Below are positions 7,972 to 15,851 of a stretch of DNA of 32,818 nt, in pieces. Origin of the DNA: Bacillota bacterium. Lineage in GTDB: Bacteria; Bacillota; Sulfobacillia; RBS10-35; JAJYVN01. The notes under the pieces were generated by a model that saw only the letters and a program-made list of their open reading frames with translations, ran no database searches and had not been told where the DNA came from. The stretch spans positions 1 through 32,818 of the forward strand of contig JAJZXK010000034.1 in NCBI GenBank assembly GCA_021806565.1, read 5' to 3'. Made by a program: the position numbers and the translations under genes. Each line of letters starts with the position of its first letter. Position 1 is the first letter of the stretch.

Positions 7972-9369
7972 ATGTTGTATGCCGGCCCGCCTCGGCCCTG
8001 CAAGCGGACCCACCACGGGCGGCGAACCCTGCTGCGCGCGGCGGCGGTGGTTGGATCGGCCGCGGCGGGCGGTTGCGCTCTGCCGCAGTGGGTGGCCGCG
8101 CCCACACCACTGCACGTGTATGTGGACACGCTCGACACCGCCGCGCCGCAGCTGGCGTCCGCCGTCCGGGGCGCCATCGACCAGGCCGTCGGGCGGCGGG
8201 CCCGCCTGCACGTCTCCGCGGACCGCGGCGAGGCGGCACCGCTGGCGGGATGGTTCGTCCCCCACGCCCCGCCCCCCAAGCTGACCCTGTTCACGATGGG
8301 TCCCAGTGAGCCGGTCAATCCGGCAGAACCGTTTGGCTTTCCGTGGCGGGACAGACCATCCCTTCCGATGCCCGACATCGTCGTCAGCACGCAACCGGGG
8401 CTGATCGAGTTGCTGGCCGTGCGCGCCCTGGATCTCGCACCGGCCCTGCGCGTCCGCCAGGACCTTCTGGCGGCGATCCCGGCGCCCGCCTGGGCGGCGG
8501 GCCGGTGGTTTTCCGGCTCGGCGACGGCCCAAACCGGCATCCCGCTGCTGCGGGATCCGCTGGTCCGCTGGCAGCCACACCAAGGCGCGGTGCCGCCCAC
8601 GGCATGGGCATCGGACGCCCTGGGCGCGCTGGTCGTGGCCTTCGCTGCGGCCGGCGCGGCGAAACTCGCCACGACCAGCGGGCAAACCTGCGAGCCAGCC
8701 TTTGCGCAGCCCGCCGCGATGACTGCGATGGATGATCTGTTGCGCGCCGCACGGCGTTCGGGCCATCTCCCAGCGGCCGCCTTCACCTGGCTTACGGCCA
8801 CCCGCACACTTCCGACCGACGTCCGCGTGCTGCCCTTGCCATCCGTGCGGCGCGGCCGGCCGGCGGCGGCCCGCTACGTGCAGGCCATGGTGGCCCGCGA
8901 CGGGCGGGCGACCGCCCTGGCCACGCAGGCCGTGCTGGCGCTACTGGAACCGTCCGCCCAGACGCGCCTAGCCGCGACCGGAGCCGGCCTGCCGCTGCGC
9001 CCTTCGCAGGCAAACACCGCCGTGGACGCGTGGAATCTGACCATGCCCGATCCGGCCGCCATCCTCACTCCGGCGCGGGAGGCGCGCGCCATGGACGTTT
9101 TCGGCGCTCCGAGCAGCACGAAAGCCTTCTTCGCCTGGATCAGCGCCCAGAACAACCTCGCCGCCGCCATGGCCTTCCTCGGGTCTCGCGGCAGCGCGGC
9201 CCGTGGAGAGATGGCTCAGGTGTTCGATCTCGCCACCGCGGCCACCCGCCGGCTCGGCTTGGTGCAATGCCCGCCCGGCGCCACCCCGGGCGCTCTGCGC
9301 GCCTGCCGCGTGTCGCGATCGAGCTTCTGGCTCAGCACCCTTGCTCCCTACCCCTGCCCCGGCTGGTAA
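7972..9369 (+). CDS. Tat-exported lipoprotein, ABC-type extracellular solute-binding protein
   Basis: 465 residues. The signal region has a twin-arginine motif (GRRTLLRAAA, Arg17-18) and a lipobox ending AAGGC (Cys35). This predicts Tat export and lipid anchoring on the outer face of the membrane. The mature part follows the pattern of family 1 sugar-binding proteins: an early LHVYVDTLD strand, TWLTA near the middle, RRGRPAAARYVQAMV, and AVLALLEPSAQTRLAATGAGLPLRPS, where such proteins describe a solute-capturing C-lobe. Homology is loose. No permease or ATPase of an importer is adjacent; the neighbouring ABC genes are exporters on the other strand. It begins 90 bases after the quinone oxidoreductase. 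The ATG at 7972 is chosen because it places the RR motif correctly; a GTG 12 bases earlier has a better ribosome binding site. Confidence 0.65.
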   Translation: MLYAGPPRPCKRTHHGRRTLLRAAAVVGSAAAGGCALPQWVAAPTPLHVYVDTLDTAAPQLASAVRGAIDQAVGRRARLHVSADRGEAAPLAGWFVPHAPPPKLTLFTMGPSEPVNPAEPFGFPWRDRPSLPMPDIVVSTQPGLIELLAVRALDLAPALRVRQDLLAAIPAPAWAAGRWFSGSATAQTGIPLLRDPLVRWQPHQGAVPPTAWASDALGALVVAFAAAGAAKLATTSGQTCEPAFAQPAAMTAMDDLLRAARRSGHLPAAAFTWLTATRTLPTDVRVLPLPSVRRGRPAAARYVQAMVARDGRATALATQAVLALLEPSAQTRLAATGAGLPLRPSQANTAVDAWNLTMPDPAAILTPAREARAMDVFGAPSSTKAFFAWISAQNNLAAAMAFLGSRGSAARGEMAQVFDLATAATRRLGLVQCPPGATPGALRACRVSRSSFWLSTLAPYPCPGW

Positions 9370-9856
9370 GCGCCGTTCGCATGTTCGCACCACGACCTGG
9401 CAAGTGCCGGGAGCAAGCTAACGAATCGGCTTATCCCCATGCCTGCAGGCAGGGGCTTGCGCCGCGCCTCTTTGGTCAACCGCATGGATCCGGCGGCGGC
9501 TCCGACAAGCGTCGGTGCGCCACAGTCCCGCAACAGGTTCCGACGCCACCCGTCCCAGGAGGGAAACCGAGCCACTGCAGCATCCATAACCGTCCATCCT
9601 TCCCGCTGAACCTTGATGGGTGGTGTCACCATCACATCTGGACCGTTAATGGACAGAAACGACAGCTATCCTTTAGGCATAGCCACCGTGCATCCCCAAG
9701 AACGATAGCGCATTACTTCATCGATTCAGTCATTGGTTCGAACCGCACCGCGGTCCGGGGCGTGCATCCCGAGGCCTTCACAACCATTACTTCTTCAGAG
9801 CCTGTTGTTCCCGGCCACCGTAGCGGCCAGCGGGGCCGCGCCGCGGCGACCGCACC
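9370..9856. other. Convergent intergenic region with IS-type hairpins
   Basis: 487 bases between the ends of the binding protein (plus) and an ABC exporter (minus). Less G+C-rich than its neighbours. No frame in it shows a known domain. It contains an IS605-like end hairpin at 9434-9462 and an imperfect hairpin at 9665-9690 (AGCTATCC with GCATAGCC), which may be the two ends of a vanished small element. Confidence 0.45.
9434..9462. repeat. Solitary IS605-type end hairpin
   Basis: CCCC, then the 12-base palindrome TGCCTGCAGGCA, then GGGGCTTGC. The same arrangement (CCCCA, a GGCT..AGCC stem, GGGGGCTTGC) occurs at 32728-32752. This suggests the footprint of an IS605/IS1341-type end with no transposase beside it. 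Confidence 0.4.
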
Positions 9857-11728
9857 TCACCGGTACCACTGCGCCTGCGTCGCCCACAGGCGCGCATACT
9901 CCCCGCCTGCGGCCAAGAGCGCCTCGTGGCTCCCCTGCTCCACCAACTCCCCGCCCCGCAGCACCAGCACCCGGTCGCAGAGCCGCGCGAACCCGAGGCG
10001 GTGGCTGACCAGCACGGCCGTCCGGCCCTCCGCCATGGCCGCAAAACGGCGGAACAGCTCCGCCTCCGCCAAGGGATCCAGGGATGCCGTCGGCTCATCG
10101 AGCACCAAGAGCGGCGCATCCCGCATGAATCCCCGTGACACCGCCACCCTCTGCCACTGCCCACCGGACAGGTCCGTGCCACCGGAGAACTCCCGCGTCA
10201 GCAGCGTGTCGTATCCGGCCGGCAGACAAGACGCGACCTCGTCCGCCCCGCCGCGCGCCGCCGCCTCCTGCACCGCGGCGTGGTCCCCCAGCCGTTCCAC
10301 CCGGCCGTATCCTACGTTCTCCCGCAGACTGAACGCGTAGCGCACATGGTCCTGGAAGACGGCCGCCTGCCGCTCCCGCACCGCGCGCAGGTCCAACCCC
10401 CGCAGGTCGCGATCCCCGTAGCGCACGCACCCCTGCGTCGGCTGATACAGGCCCAGGAGCAGCTTGACCAGGGTCGTCTTGCCCGCCCCGTTCCCTCCCA
10501 CCAGCGCGACATGCTCGCCGGCGGCCAACCGCAACGAAACCCCGCGCAGGGCCGGCTCCTCCCGTAGTGGGTAGCGGAAGGACACCCCCTCCAGGGTGAC
10601 ATCCCCCGTCCACTCCTGCGGCGCCTCACCCCCCGCCGGTTCCTCGGGCCCGAGGTCCAGATAGACGAACAGGTCGGCGATCGTCAGCACCCGCTCGCCG
10701 AGCCAGTCGCCCAGCGCGGACACCAGCGTCCCGGTGGCCCCCTGAACGGATTGCATCGCCCACAGCATCGCCACGAACGCACCCGGTTGCAGCGAGCCGC
10801 GCGCCAACCCCGCCGTCGCCACCGCCAGGCCGGCGACCACACCGAGCGAGCCGATGCCGCCCAGGCCGGCCCGGGCCAGGTTCTGGCGCACACTCAGCGC
10901 GAACTGCTCGTCCGCGGTCGCGCGATAGAGCTGGCGCCAGCGGTCCAACAGCCAGTCCGCGAGCCCGAAGGTCCGCACCTCCTTGGCCGCAACGCTCCAG
11001 ACGAGCAGAAAGCCAAGGTGGTTGCACAGCCGCTGCTGCGCGGTCTGCCGCTGTCGGAGGAAGAACCGCGAACGGGACTGCACCACCCGCGCCAGCGGGT
11101 CCGGCAGGGCCGCGAGTACGACGGCCACGAGCAGCCACGGGCTCCAGGCACCGACGACCACCGCCGTTGCCGCAAGCGCGGCCACCTCGCGCGGAACGGC
11201 CGAAAGGCCCTGCATGATGAGCCAGAAGGCCACGGGATCGCTGCCGCGCGACGCCCGGCCGAGGATGTCGCGGAAGTCCGGCCGCTCGAACACCTCCAAA
11301 CGGAGGGCGGCGGCCTTCCGCTGCAGTTCGCGCGCGAAGGCGTCCTCCATCTCCTGTCGCAGGCGCAACAGTGCGATCTCTGCCAGGGGCCGCAGGACGG
11401 ATCCAAGGAGGCCGAGTCCCACCCAGAACGCGACCCACGTGAGCAACGCTCCGGCAGGGACCGTGCCGCGCCCGACGCCCACGGCGGCGGCGGCGGCGTA
11501 GCGCACGATCCAGACCGTCGCCGCCGGCACGAGGCCGAGCACGCCTTCGGCGGCCATCAGGATCGCGGTGCGCGCCGGATCCACCCGCAGCATCCAGCGC
11601 GCAAAGCGCAAGATCGTGGCCGCTGCGCTCCCGCGCGGCGGCGGGGGGGCGCAGAAGGGATCGTACCCGGCACGGACCGGATCCGGCCGGCGTGGGCCTG
11701 CCCCCCGCCGCCGCCTCAGCGATACCAC
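9857..11728 (-). CDS. ABC exporter half-transporter (permease-ATPase), second of a tandem pair
   Basis: 623 residues from the GTG at 11728, with GGAGG ten bases upstream inside the previous gene. It overlaps the end of that gene by 13 bases, so translation is probably coupled. Residues 50-350 form the membrane domain with several hydrophobic helices; residues 375-623 form the ATPase. Walker A is GGNGAGKT (411-418), the signature LSGGQ (520-524), Walker B LLVLDEP with Glu545, and the switch His576. All catalytic elements are intact. The partner upstream has the same architecture, so the two likely form a heterodimer exporting peptides, lipids or drugs. No lantibiotic or peptidase domain is visible, so the cargo is unknown. 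Confidence 0.9.
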   Translation of the reverse strand: MVSLRRRRGAGPRRPDPVRAGYDPFCAPPPPRGSAAATILRFARWMLRVDPARTAILMAAEGVLGLVPAATVWIVRYAAAAAVGVGRGTVPAGALLTWVAFWVGLGLLGSVLRPLAEIALLRLRQEMEDAFARELQRKAAALRLEVFERPDFRDILGRASRGSDPVAFWLIMQGLSAVPREVAALAATAVVVGAWSPWLLVAVVLAALPDPLARVVQSRSRFFLRQRQTAQQRLCNHLGFLLVWSVAAKEVRTFGLADWLLDRWRQLYRATADEQFALSVRQNLARAGLGGIGSLGVVAGLAVATAGLARGSLQPGAFVAMLWAMQSVQGATGTLVSALGDWLGERVLTIADLFVYLDLGPEEPAGGEAPQEWTGDVTLEGVSFRYPLREEPALRGVSLRLAAGEHVALVGGNGAGKTTLVKLLLGLYQPTQGCVRYGDRDLRGLDLRAVRERQAAVFQDHVRYAFSLRENVGYGRVERLGDHAAVQEAAARGGADEVASCLPAGYDTLLTREFSGGTDLSGGQWQRVAVSRGFMRDAPLLVLDEPTASLDPLAEAELFRRFAAMAEGRTAVLVSHRLGFARLCDRVLVLRGGELVEQGSHEALLAAGGEYARLWATQAQWYR

Positions 11729-13629
11729 TGCGCCTGCGCCTCCCACATGCGCGCATACTCCCCACCGGCCGCCAGGAGCGCGGCGTGCGTCCCGTCCTCG
11801 GCGATCCGCCCACCGCGCAGCAGGACGATCCGGTCCGCCAGCCGCGCCGATCCAAGCCGGTGCGAGATCAGAAGCACCGTGGCGCCGGCGCAGCCCTCAC
11901 CAAAACGCCGATACAGCGCCGCCTCCGCCTGCGGATCCAGGGCGGCCGCCGGCTCGTCGAGGACCAGCAGTTGCGCATCCCGCATGAAGGCGCGGGAGAC
12001 CGCCACCCGCTGCCACTGACCGCCTGAAAGGTCCGAGCCGCCCTCCAGGACGCGGCCCAGCGGGGTGTCGTAACCACCAGGCAGGGAGGCGGCCACCTCG
12101 TCGGCGCCTCCCCGGCGCGCGGCGGCACGCACCCGGTCGTCCTCGTCCATGGCACCGACATCGCCCAACCCGATGGACGCCCGCAGCGTGAACTGGAATC
12201 TGAAGTGGTCCTGGTAGGCGGCCGACACCGCGGCGTGCAGGCGCTTTGGTGTGATGTCGCGATAATCCACACCGTCGGCAGTGATCCGACCGCCGTCCGG
12301 GCGGTACAGCCCCAGCAGACACTTGGCCAGGGTGGACTTGCCGCAACCGTTTTCGCCGACGAGGGCCACGCGCTCGCCCGGGCGCAGGTGCAGGTCGACG
12401 CCGTTCAGCACCGGCGCCTCGCGGCCGGGGTAGATGAAGGTCACATGCTCGCAGCGGATGCCCTCCCGCAAGGGAACCGGGAACGCGGCCCCCACCGGGG
12501 GAGCGGACCCCGTTGCGGGGGCTGCGGAGGTCCCGGCCGGCCGCCCGGCGCCCGCTCCCTCACCATCCCCGACCGCGGCCTGGTCCCGAGCTACCTCCCC
12601 GTCCTCGGCAAGGGCCAAGAACTCCCGCAGGTACCCGACACCCATCACCTGGCTATACCCCTGGGCCACCTGGAACGCGAACTGCTCCCCCGCCCCCTCG
12701 ACCATGCGCGCGCCGCCGAAGAGCGCGAGGAACGCACCCGCAGTGATCGCATGGTGCGCCAGGGCCAGCGCCAGGAGCACCGCGGTGCCCGCGGTGAACG
12801 CAAACGACACCCCATCCGCCGGAAGGGCAAAGAGCGTGTTGCGCCGCTTTTGGTCAAGCAACTCGGTCCGCACACTGCGCCGGAGCCCCCGCCAACGCTC
12901 CGCCAGCGGCCCATACAGGTTGAAGACGCGCAGTTCCTTTTGCTCGTCACCGCCGGTCAGCAGGCGGCCGAGGTAGTCCAGCCGCCGCCGATCTTCGGTC
13001 TTGCCCTCGATGAACTCCAGATCGCGCCGACTGCTTTCCGCACGCCGCACCGAGCGCGCGACGACCCCGAGGAGCAGCACTGCGGGCAGCCAGTGCGCGA
13101 CGGGCCAAAAGAGCGCAGACAGCGTCAAGAGCTCGATGCCGTAACCCAGGGCGTGGCGGGCGCTGAAAAACAGCACGTCCGCCGCGCCGCCGTCACCGGC
13201 CCGGTCCAGCTTGTCGTAGACTTCACTCCGCTCGAACGCCAGCAGGGGCAGCCGCGCCGCCTTCTCAAGGCGCAGTTGCCCCAAGCCGCCGCGCAAGCGC
13301 TGTGCCAAGCGATCCGACAGCGGCGTGGACAACTGGAAGGCCGCGGCGCCCCGCAGGATCAGGGTCGCGGCCAGCGCCGCCAGCCACGGCAGCAGGCGGA
13401 CCAACGCCCCCGGTCCCTGGCCGGCCGCGGCGATGCCCGCGTTGATGACGTGCTGAGTGACGCGGACGGAAGCCGCCGGCGCCACGGCCACAACGAGTTG
13501 CAACCCAAGCAACCCCAGGGCCGGCCACCGCGCGTACCGCCATACGGCCCCGGCCGTCCACGCGAACTGGTCCGCGGCGGCCGAGAACCCGGGCTTGTTG
13601 CTCCAGCGCGACTGCGCGGTGGAGCCCAC
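11716..13629 (-). CDS. ABC exporter half-transporter (permease-ATPase), first of a tandem pair
   Basis: 637 residues from a GTG at 13629 with GGGAGGTGG five bases upstream. The membrane domain spans about residues 30-335. A Gly/Ala-rich linker (341-385) precedes the ATPase, which is an unusually long low-complexity joint. Walker A is GENGCGKS (425-432), the signature LSGGQ (534-538), Walker B LLVLDEP with Glu559, and the switch His590. Its last 20 residues nearly match those of the downstream half-transporter, so the pair arose by tandem duplication. Together they are expected to act as a heterodimeric exporter in the cytoplasmic membrane. Confidence 0.9.
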   Translation of the reverse strand: MGSTAQSRWSNKPGFSAAADQFAWTAGAVWRYARWPALGLLGLQLVVAVAPAASVRVTQHVINAGIAAAGQGPGALVRLLPWLAALAATLILRGAAAFQLSTPLSDRLAQRLRGGLGQLRLEKAARLPLLAFERSEVYDKLDRAGDGGAADVLFFSARHALGYGIELLTLSALFWPVAHWLPAVLLLGVVARSVRRAESSRRDLEFIEGKTEDRRRLDYLGRLLTGGDEQKELRVFNLYGPLAERWRGLRRSVRTELLDQKRRNTLFALPADGVSFAFTAGTAVLLALALAHHAITAGAFLALFGGARMVEGAGEQFAFQVAQGYSQVMGVGYLREFLALAEDGEVARDQAAVGDGEGAGAGRPAGTSAAPATGSAPPVGAAFPVPLREGIRCEHVTFIYPGREAPVLNGVDLHLRPGERVALVGENGCGKSTLAKCLLGLYRPDGGRITADGVDYRDITPKRLHAAVSAAYQDHFRFQFTLRASIGLGDVGAMDEDDRVRAAARRGGADEVAASLPGGYDTPLGRVLEGGSDLSGGQWQRVAVSRAFMRDAQLLVLDEPAAALDPQAEAALYRRFGEGCAGATVLLISHRLGSARLADRIVLLRGGRIAEDGTHAALLAAGGEYARMWEAQAQWYR

Positions 13630-14093
13630 CTGCCACCTCCCGCACCGCGCCGCGTGACGCCGTGATCCGGCACGCATTCGGGGTGGCGCGTGTGCTCCCT
13701 GGACTCCCGCCCTCCCCCGAACGGACCGAACAGGGCGCAACCGTCCACCGTCCGCACCCACGGGGAAGTGGCCGTCACGTCCGCCCCGCTCCATCGGCCC
13801 CGCATCCGCGTTGGCCCAAATGGTTGTTCGCACCAGTTTCGATTCGGGCGGGCGGCGGAAACGGAGCCGATCCGGTGAGCCGCCTGGCGCCGCGGCATCG
13901 GCGGGCCGCAGCCGGGCCGGCACCGGATCATCGCCGCTCCGCATGATCCTGCCGAAACCGACCGCATCGAGCCTCGAGCCGGGACCAACGACCACAAGGT
14001 CTGCGAGAAGCCCAGCGCCGCATCCGCAGCCCAGGGATCGGCCCCGCCGCTTTGCGCGAGCGCAGCGCTGGCCTCCCGCAGGAGACCCGCGGT
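13630..14093. other. Gap between the exporter pair and the sugar isomerase gene
   Basis: 464 bases on the upstream side of the exporter genes. Frames remain open on the minus strand but give Arg/Gly/Pro-rich translations without a recognisable domain. Read on the minus strand it should hold the exporter promoter, but no convincing -35/-10 pair is seen. Confidence 0.45.
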
Positions 14094-15524
14094 TCAAGCG
14101 ACCCGGATCGTCTCGATGCCGAGCAGTTCGCCCAAACAGGCGATCTCCTGCGCCCGAGATCCAACCCCCAGGGCGACATGGTGGGTCGGGCCGTGCGCGC
14201 ACCAGGCGTCGACGAACTCGGCCGGCCCCTGGGAAAACCGCAGCCGGGTGTTGGTGTTGCCGATGCGCAACACCGGACCGGCCACCGCCGTACCTTCCGC
14301 GACCAGAAAGCGGAACCGGCCCCCGGCCGTCTGGGTGACACCGAAGATGGTCACCGGGCCGCTACGGACGCTGAACTCGACCGAGACGCCCCGACCGGCC
14401 TTTCCGTGATAGACGCCCAGCCCCCGCAAGACGGGGCGCCGGTCGCAGATCCCCACGTGCCCCGGCCCGTCGTGGCCCATGAGTACGACGCCGTCGACAA
14501 AGTCCATGGCGTAGAACTCGGTGTAGCTGCCGCCGGCACCGAGCCGGTCGAGCACCAGCATCGCGACGGCGTTCTTCAGGTCGCCCTCCCCGGCACAGGG
14601 CACACCGTCCGCGGTAAGCAGCGACCCGCCCAGAATCAGGGACGCACCGAGTTCGGCGCTCGCTCCCCGGCCCCGGTGGTAGTAGGCAAGGGCGTCGAGC
14701 CGAAAATCCCGCACCAACCGCCCCATGCCCGCGGCCACCCGGGCCGCCGCGCGGAGGTCCTCGCCGTCCACGCTGCCACCATCCACGTCGAACATACCCC
14801 GCGTCCGCTCCAGCACCGCGGAGACATCCCCTTGCGCGGCCCCGTCCACCCGTGCCGCCAAGTCCTCCATCTCGAGGACCTCGACGTGCAACCCCAACTG
14901 CCCGTGGTGCTGCGTGAAGTCCGCATACAGATCGAGCATACCGGGGTAGGTGTGGCCCAAGAACCCGAGGCGCGCCTCGCGCAGGGCGCGCCGCAGCCCG
15001 GCCGCACGGCACCAGGCGGAGATCCGCGACCAGGCGGACTCCGCATGGCGGCCCTGCAGCGTGCCCGACACGACGCGGAACGGGATGGCGCACCGCCCCA
15101 GCGCTCCGGCCAACTCCGGCACACAGCAGGCACTGCACTGCGCCAACCAGCCTGCCGTGTCACAAGAGGCGTAATCCAGACGTTCGTCGGGCTGCAGGTT
15201 GAGTACGAGTACCGGCGCGCCGGCCCGCTGCAACAGAGGCACGACCTGGGACGACGTGGCGTACGTGCCCGCGTGGACGACCACAAGGTCCACGTCGGAC
15301 CGGCGCAGTTGCGCCCCGGCCGCGGCCCCAGCCGCGGCGGTGTCCACCATGCCGACGTTAACGAGGTTCCCCATGGTCGACAGCCTCGTCGCGACCACGC
15401 CGGCGTAGCCGAGCAGCCGCTCCCGCAGGCCGGGAAACTGGTCCCAATAGGCCTCCAGGCCGATCGTGCAAAACCCGATCAGCGGACGTGTCGTGGCGCG
15501 CCGCATCCCACCGGTCGCAGCCAT
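14094..15524 (-). CDS. L-arabinose/L-fucose isomerase-family sugar isomerase
   Basis: 476 residues, close to the usual length of L-arabinose isomerase. The N-terminal domain has the family motif VHAGTYATSSQVVPLLQ. The predicted metal ligands fall at Glu313 (CAGEGDL), Glu336 (YTEFYAMDF), His351 (MGHDGPGH) and His448/449 (PTHHVAL), almost the same spacing as the E306/E333/H350/H450 set known for AraA. Such enzymes interconvert aldoses and ketoses with Mn2+. The start is uncertain: the ATG at 15524 lies on the boundary of the mini-IS at 15521-15851 and has no ribosome binding site, and a second ATG at 15506 is no better. The insertion has separated it from the regulator gene upstream. Exact sugar unknown; not a classical AraA. 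Confidence 0.8.
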   Translation of the reverse strand: MAATGGMRRATTRPLIGFCTIGLEAYWDQFPGLRERLLGYAGVVATRLSTMGNLVNVGMVDTAAAGAAAGAQLRRSDVDLVVVHAGTYATSSQVVPLLQRAGAPVLVLNLQPDERLDYASCDTAGWLAQCSACCVPELAGALGRCAIPFRVVSGTLQGRHAESAWSRISAWCRAAGLRRALREARLGFLGHTYPGMLDLYADFTQHHGQLGLHVEVLEMEDLAARVDGAAQGDVSAVLERTRGMFDVDGGSVDGEDLRAAARVAAGMGRLVRDFRLDALAYYHRGRGASAELGASLILGGSLLTADGVPCAGEGDLKNAVAMLVLDRLGAGGSYTEFYAMDFVDGVVLMGHDGPGHVGICDRRPVLRGLGVYHGKAGRGVSVEFSVRSGPVTIFGVTQTAGGRFRFLVAEGTAVAGPVLRIGNTNTRLRFSQGPAEFVDAWCAHGPTHHVALGVGSRAQEIACLGELLGIETIRVA

Positions 15525-15586
15525 AAATCACGCGGCGCGGGGACTGCCGCCTTCAGGCGACAGCGGAAGCGCCGCTCCCCCCCTTG
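15521..15586 (+). repeat. Left end (LE), copy 2
   Basis: Matches 499-564 at 63 of 66 positions. One of the three changes (T to C) weakens a base pair in the first hairpin, giving TGCCGCC opposite GGCGACA. Confidence 0.8.
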
Positions 15587-15728
15587 CGGTAGCATCGGTC
15601 GGAACCTTGAACACCGAGCGTAGCGGGTTCGGGCGGGCAGTCTGCCACCCGGTAAAACGCTCGCAGCACAGCGGGCAGGAGACGCCGCCCAAAGGCACCG
15701 GCTTGCCGCACAACCGCTGTGGGCACAT
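15528..15728 (-). CDS. Possible zinc-ribbon micro-ORF carried inside the mini-IS
   Basis: 66 codons from the ATG at 15728, antisense to the element. It begins MCPQRLCGKPVPLGG and continues VSCPLCCERF, a Cys-rich pattern close to small zinc ribbons (CPxCGxxV...CPxC) but with two extra residues in the first knuckle. The rest is translated LE sequence. AGGAG lies about 11 bases upstream. It may be a relic of a captured gene rather than an expressed protein. Confidence 0.3.
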   Translation of the reverse strand: MCPQRLCGKPVPLGGVSCPLCCERFTGWQTARPNPLRSVFKVPTDATARGGAALPLSPEGGSPRAA

Positions 15729-15785
15729 AGCTCCGGATCGCTCCTGTCCTTGCCGGGGTGGGTACATCCGACCCCGGCGGGCCCC

Positions 15786-15851
15786 GTCCACCGGTCTAAC
15801 GTCCGCCGACTCGGGTGGACAAGCCGTCGGCTTTAGTCGACGGTCGTTGAC
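15786..15851 (+). repeat. Right end (RE), copy 2
   Basis: Matches 2022-2087 at 57 of 66 positions. The hairpin is kept: CCGTCGGCT (15824-15832) with AGTCGACGG (15835-15843). Relative to copy 1, one G-C pair became C-G and another became G-T, so pairing is preserved despite changes on both arms. Confidence 0.75.

Larger units (their letters stand above)
15521..15851 (+). mobile_element. Non-autonomous mini-IS (MITE/PATE-like) derived from the IS200/IS605 element
   Basis: Both ends match those of the element at 499-2087: LE 63 of 66, RE 57 of 66. The 199 bases between them are unrelated to tnpA or tnpB. No transposase is present, so movement would need TnpA in trans, and the copy at 598-993 could supply it. 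Its LE abuts the start of the isomerase gene and its RE supplies the last codons and stop of the regulator gene. Confidence 0.8.

Noticed and set aside
9735..9744. A tRNA T-loop-like sequence (GGTTCGAACC).
   Set aside because: It is a plain palindrome; no acceptor stem, anticodon arm or D arm can be built around it.
13630..14093. A sugar kinase remnant between the isomerase and exporter genes.
   Set aside because: A short strand-like segment (DLVVVGPGSRLD) recalls PfkB kinases, but nothing further supports it.
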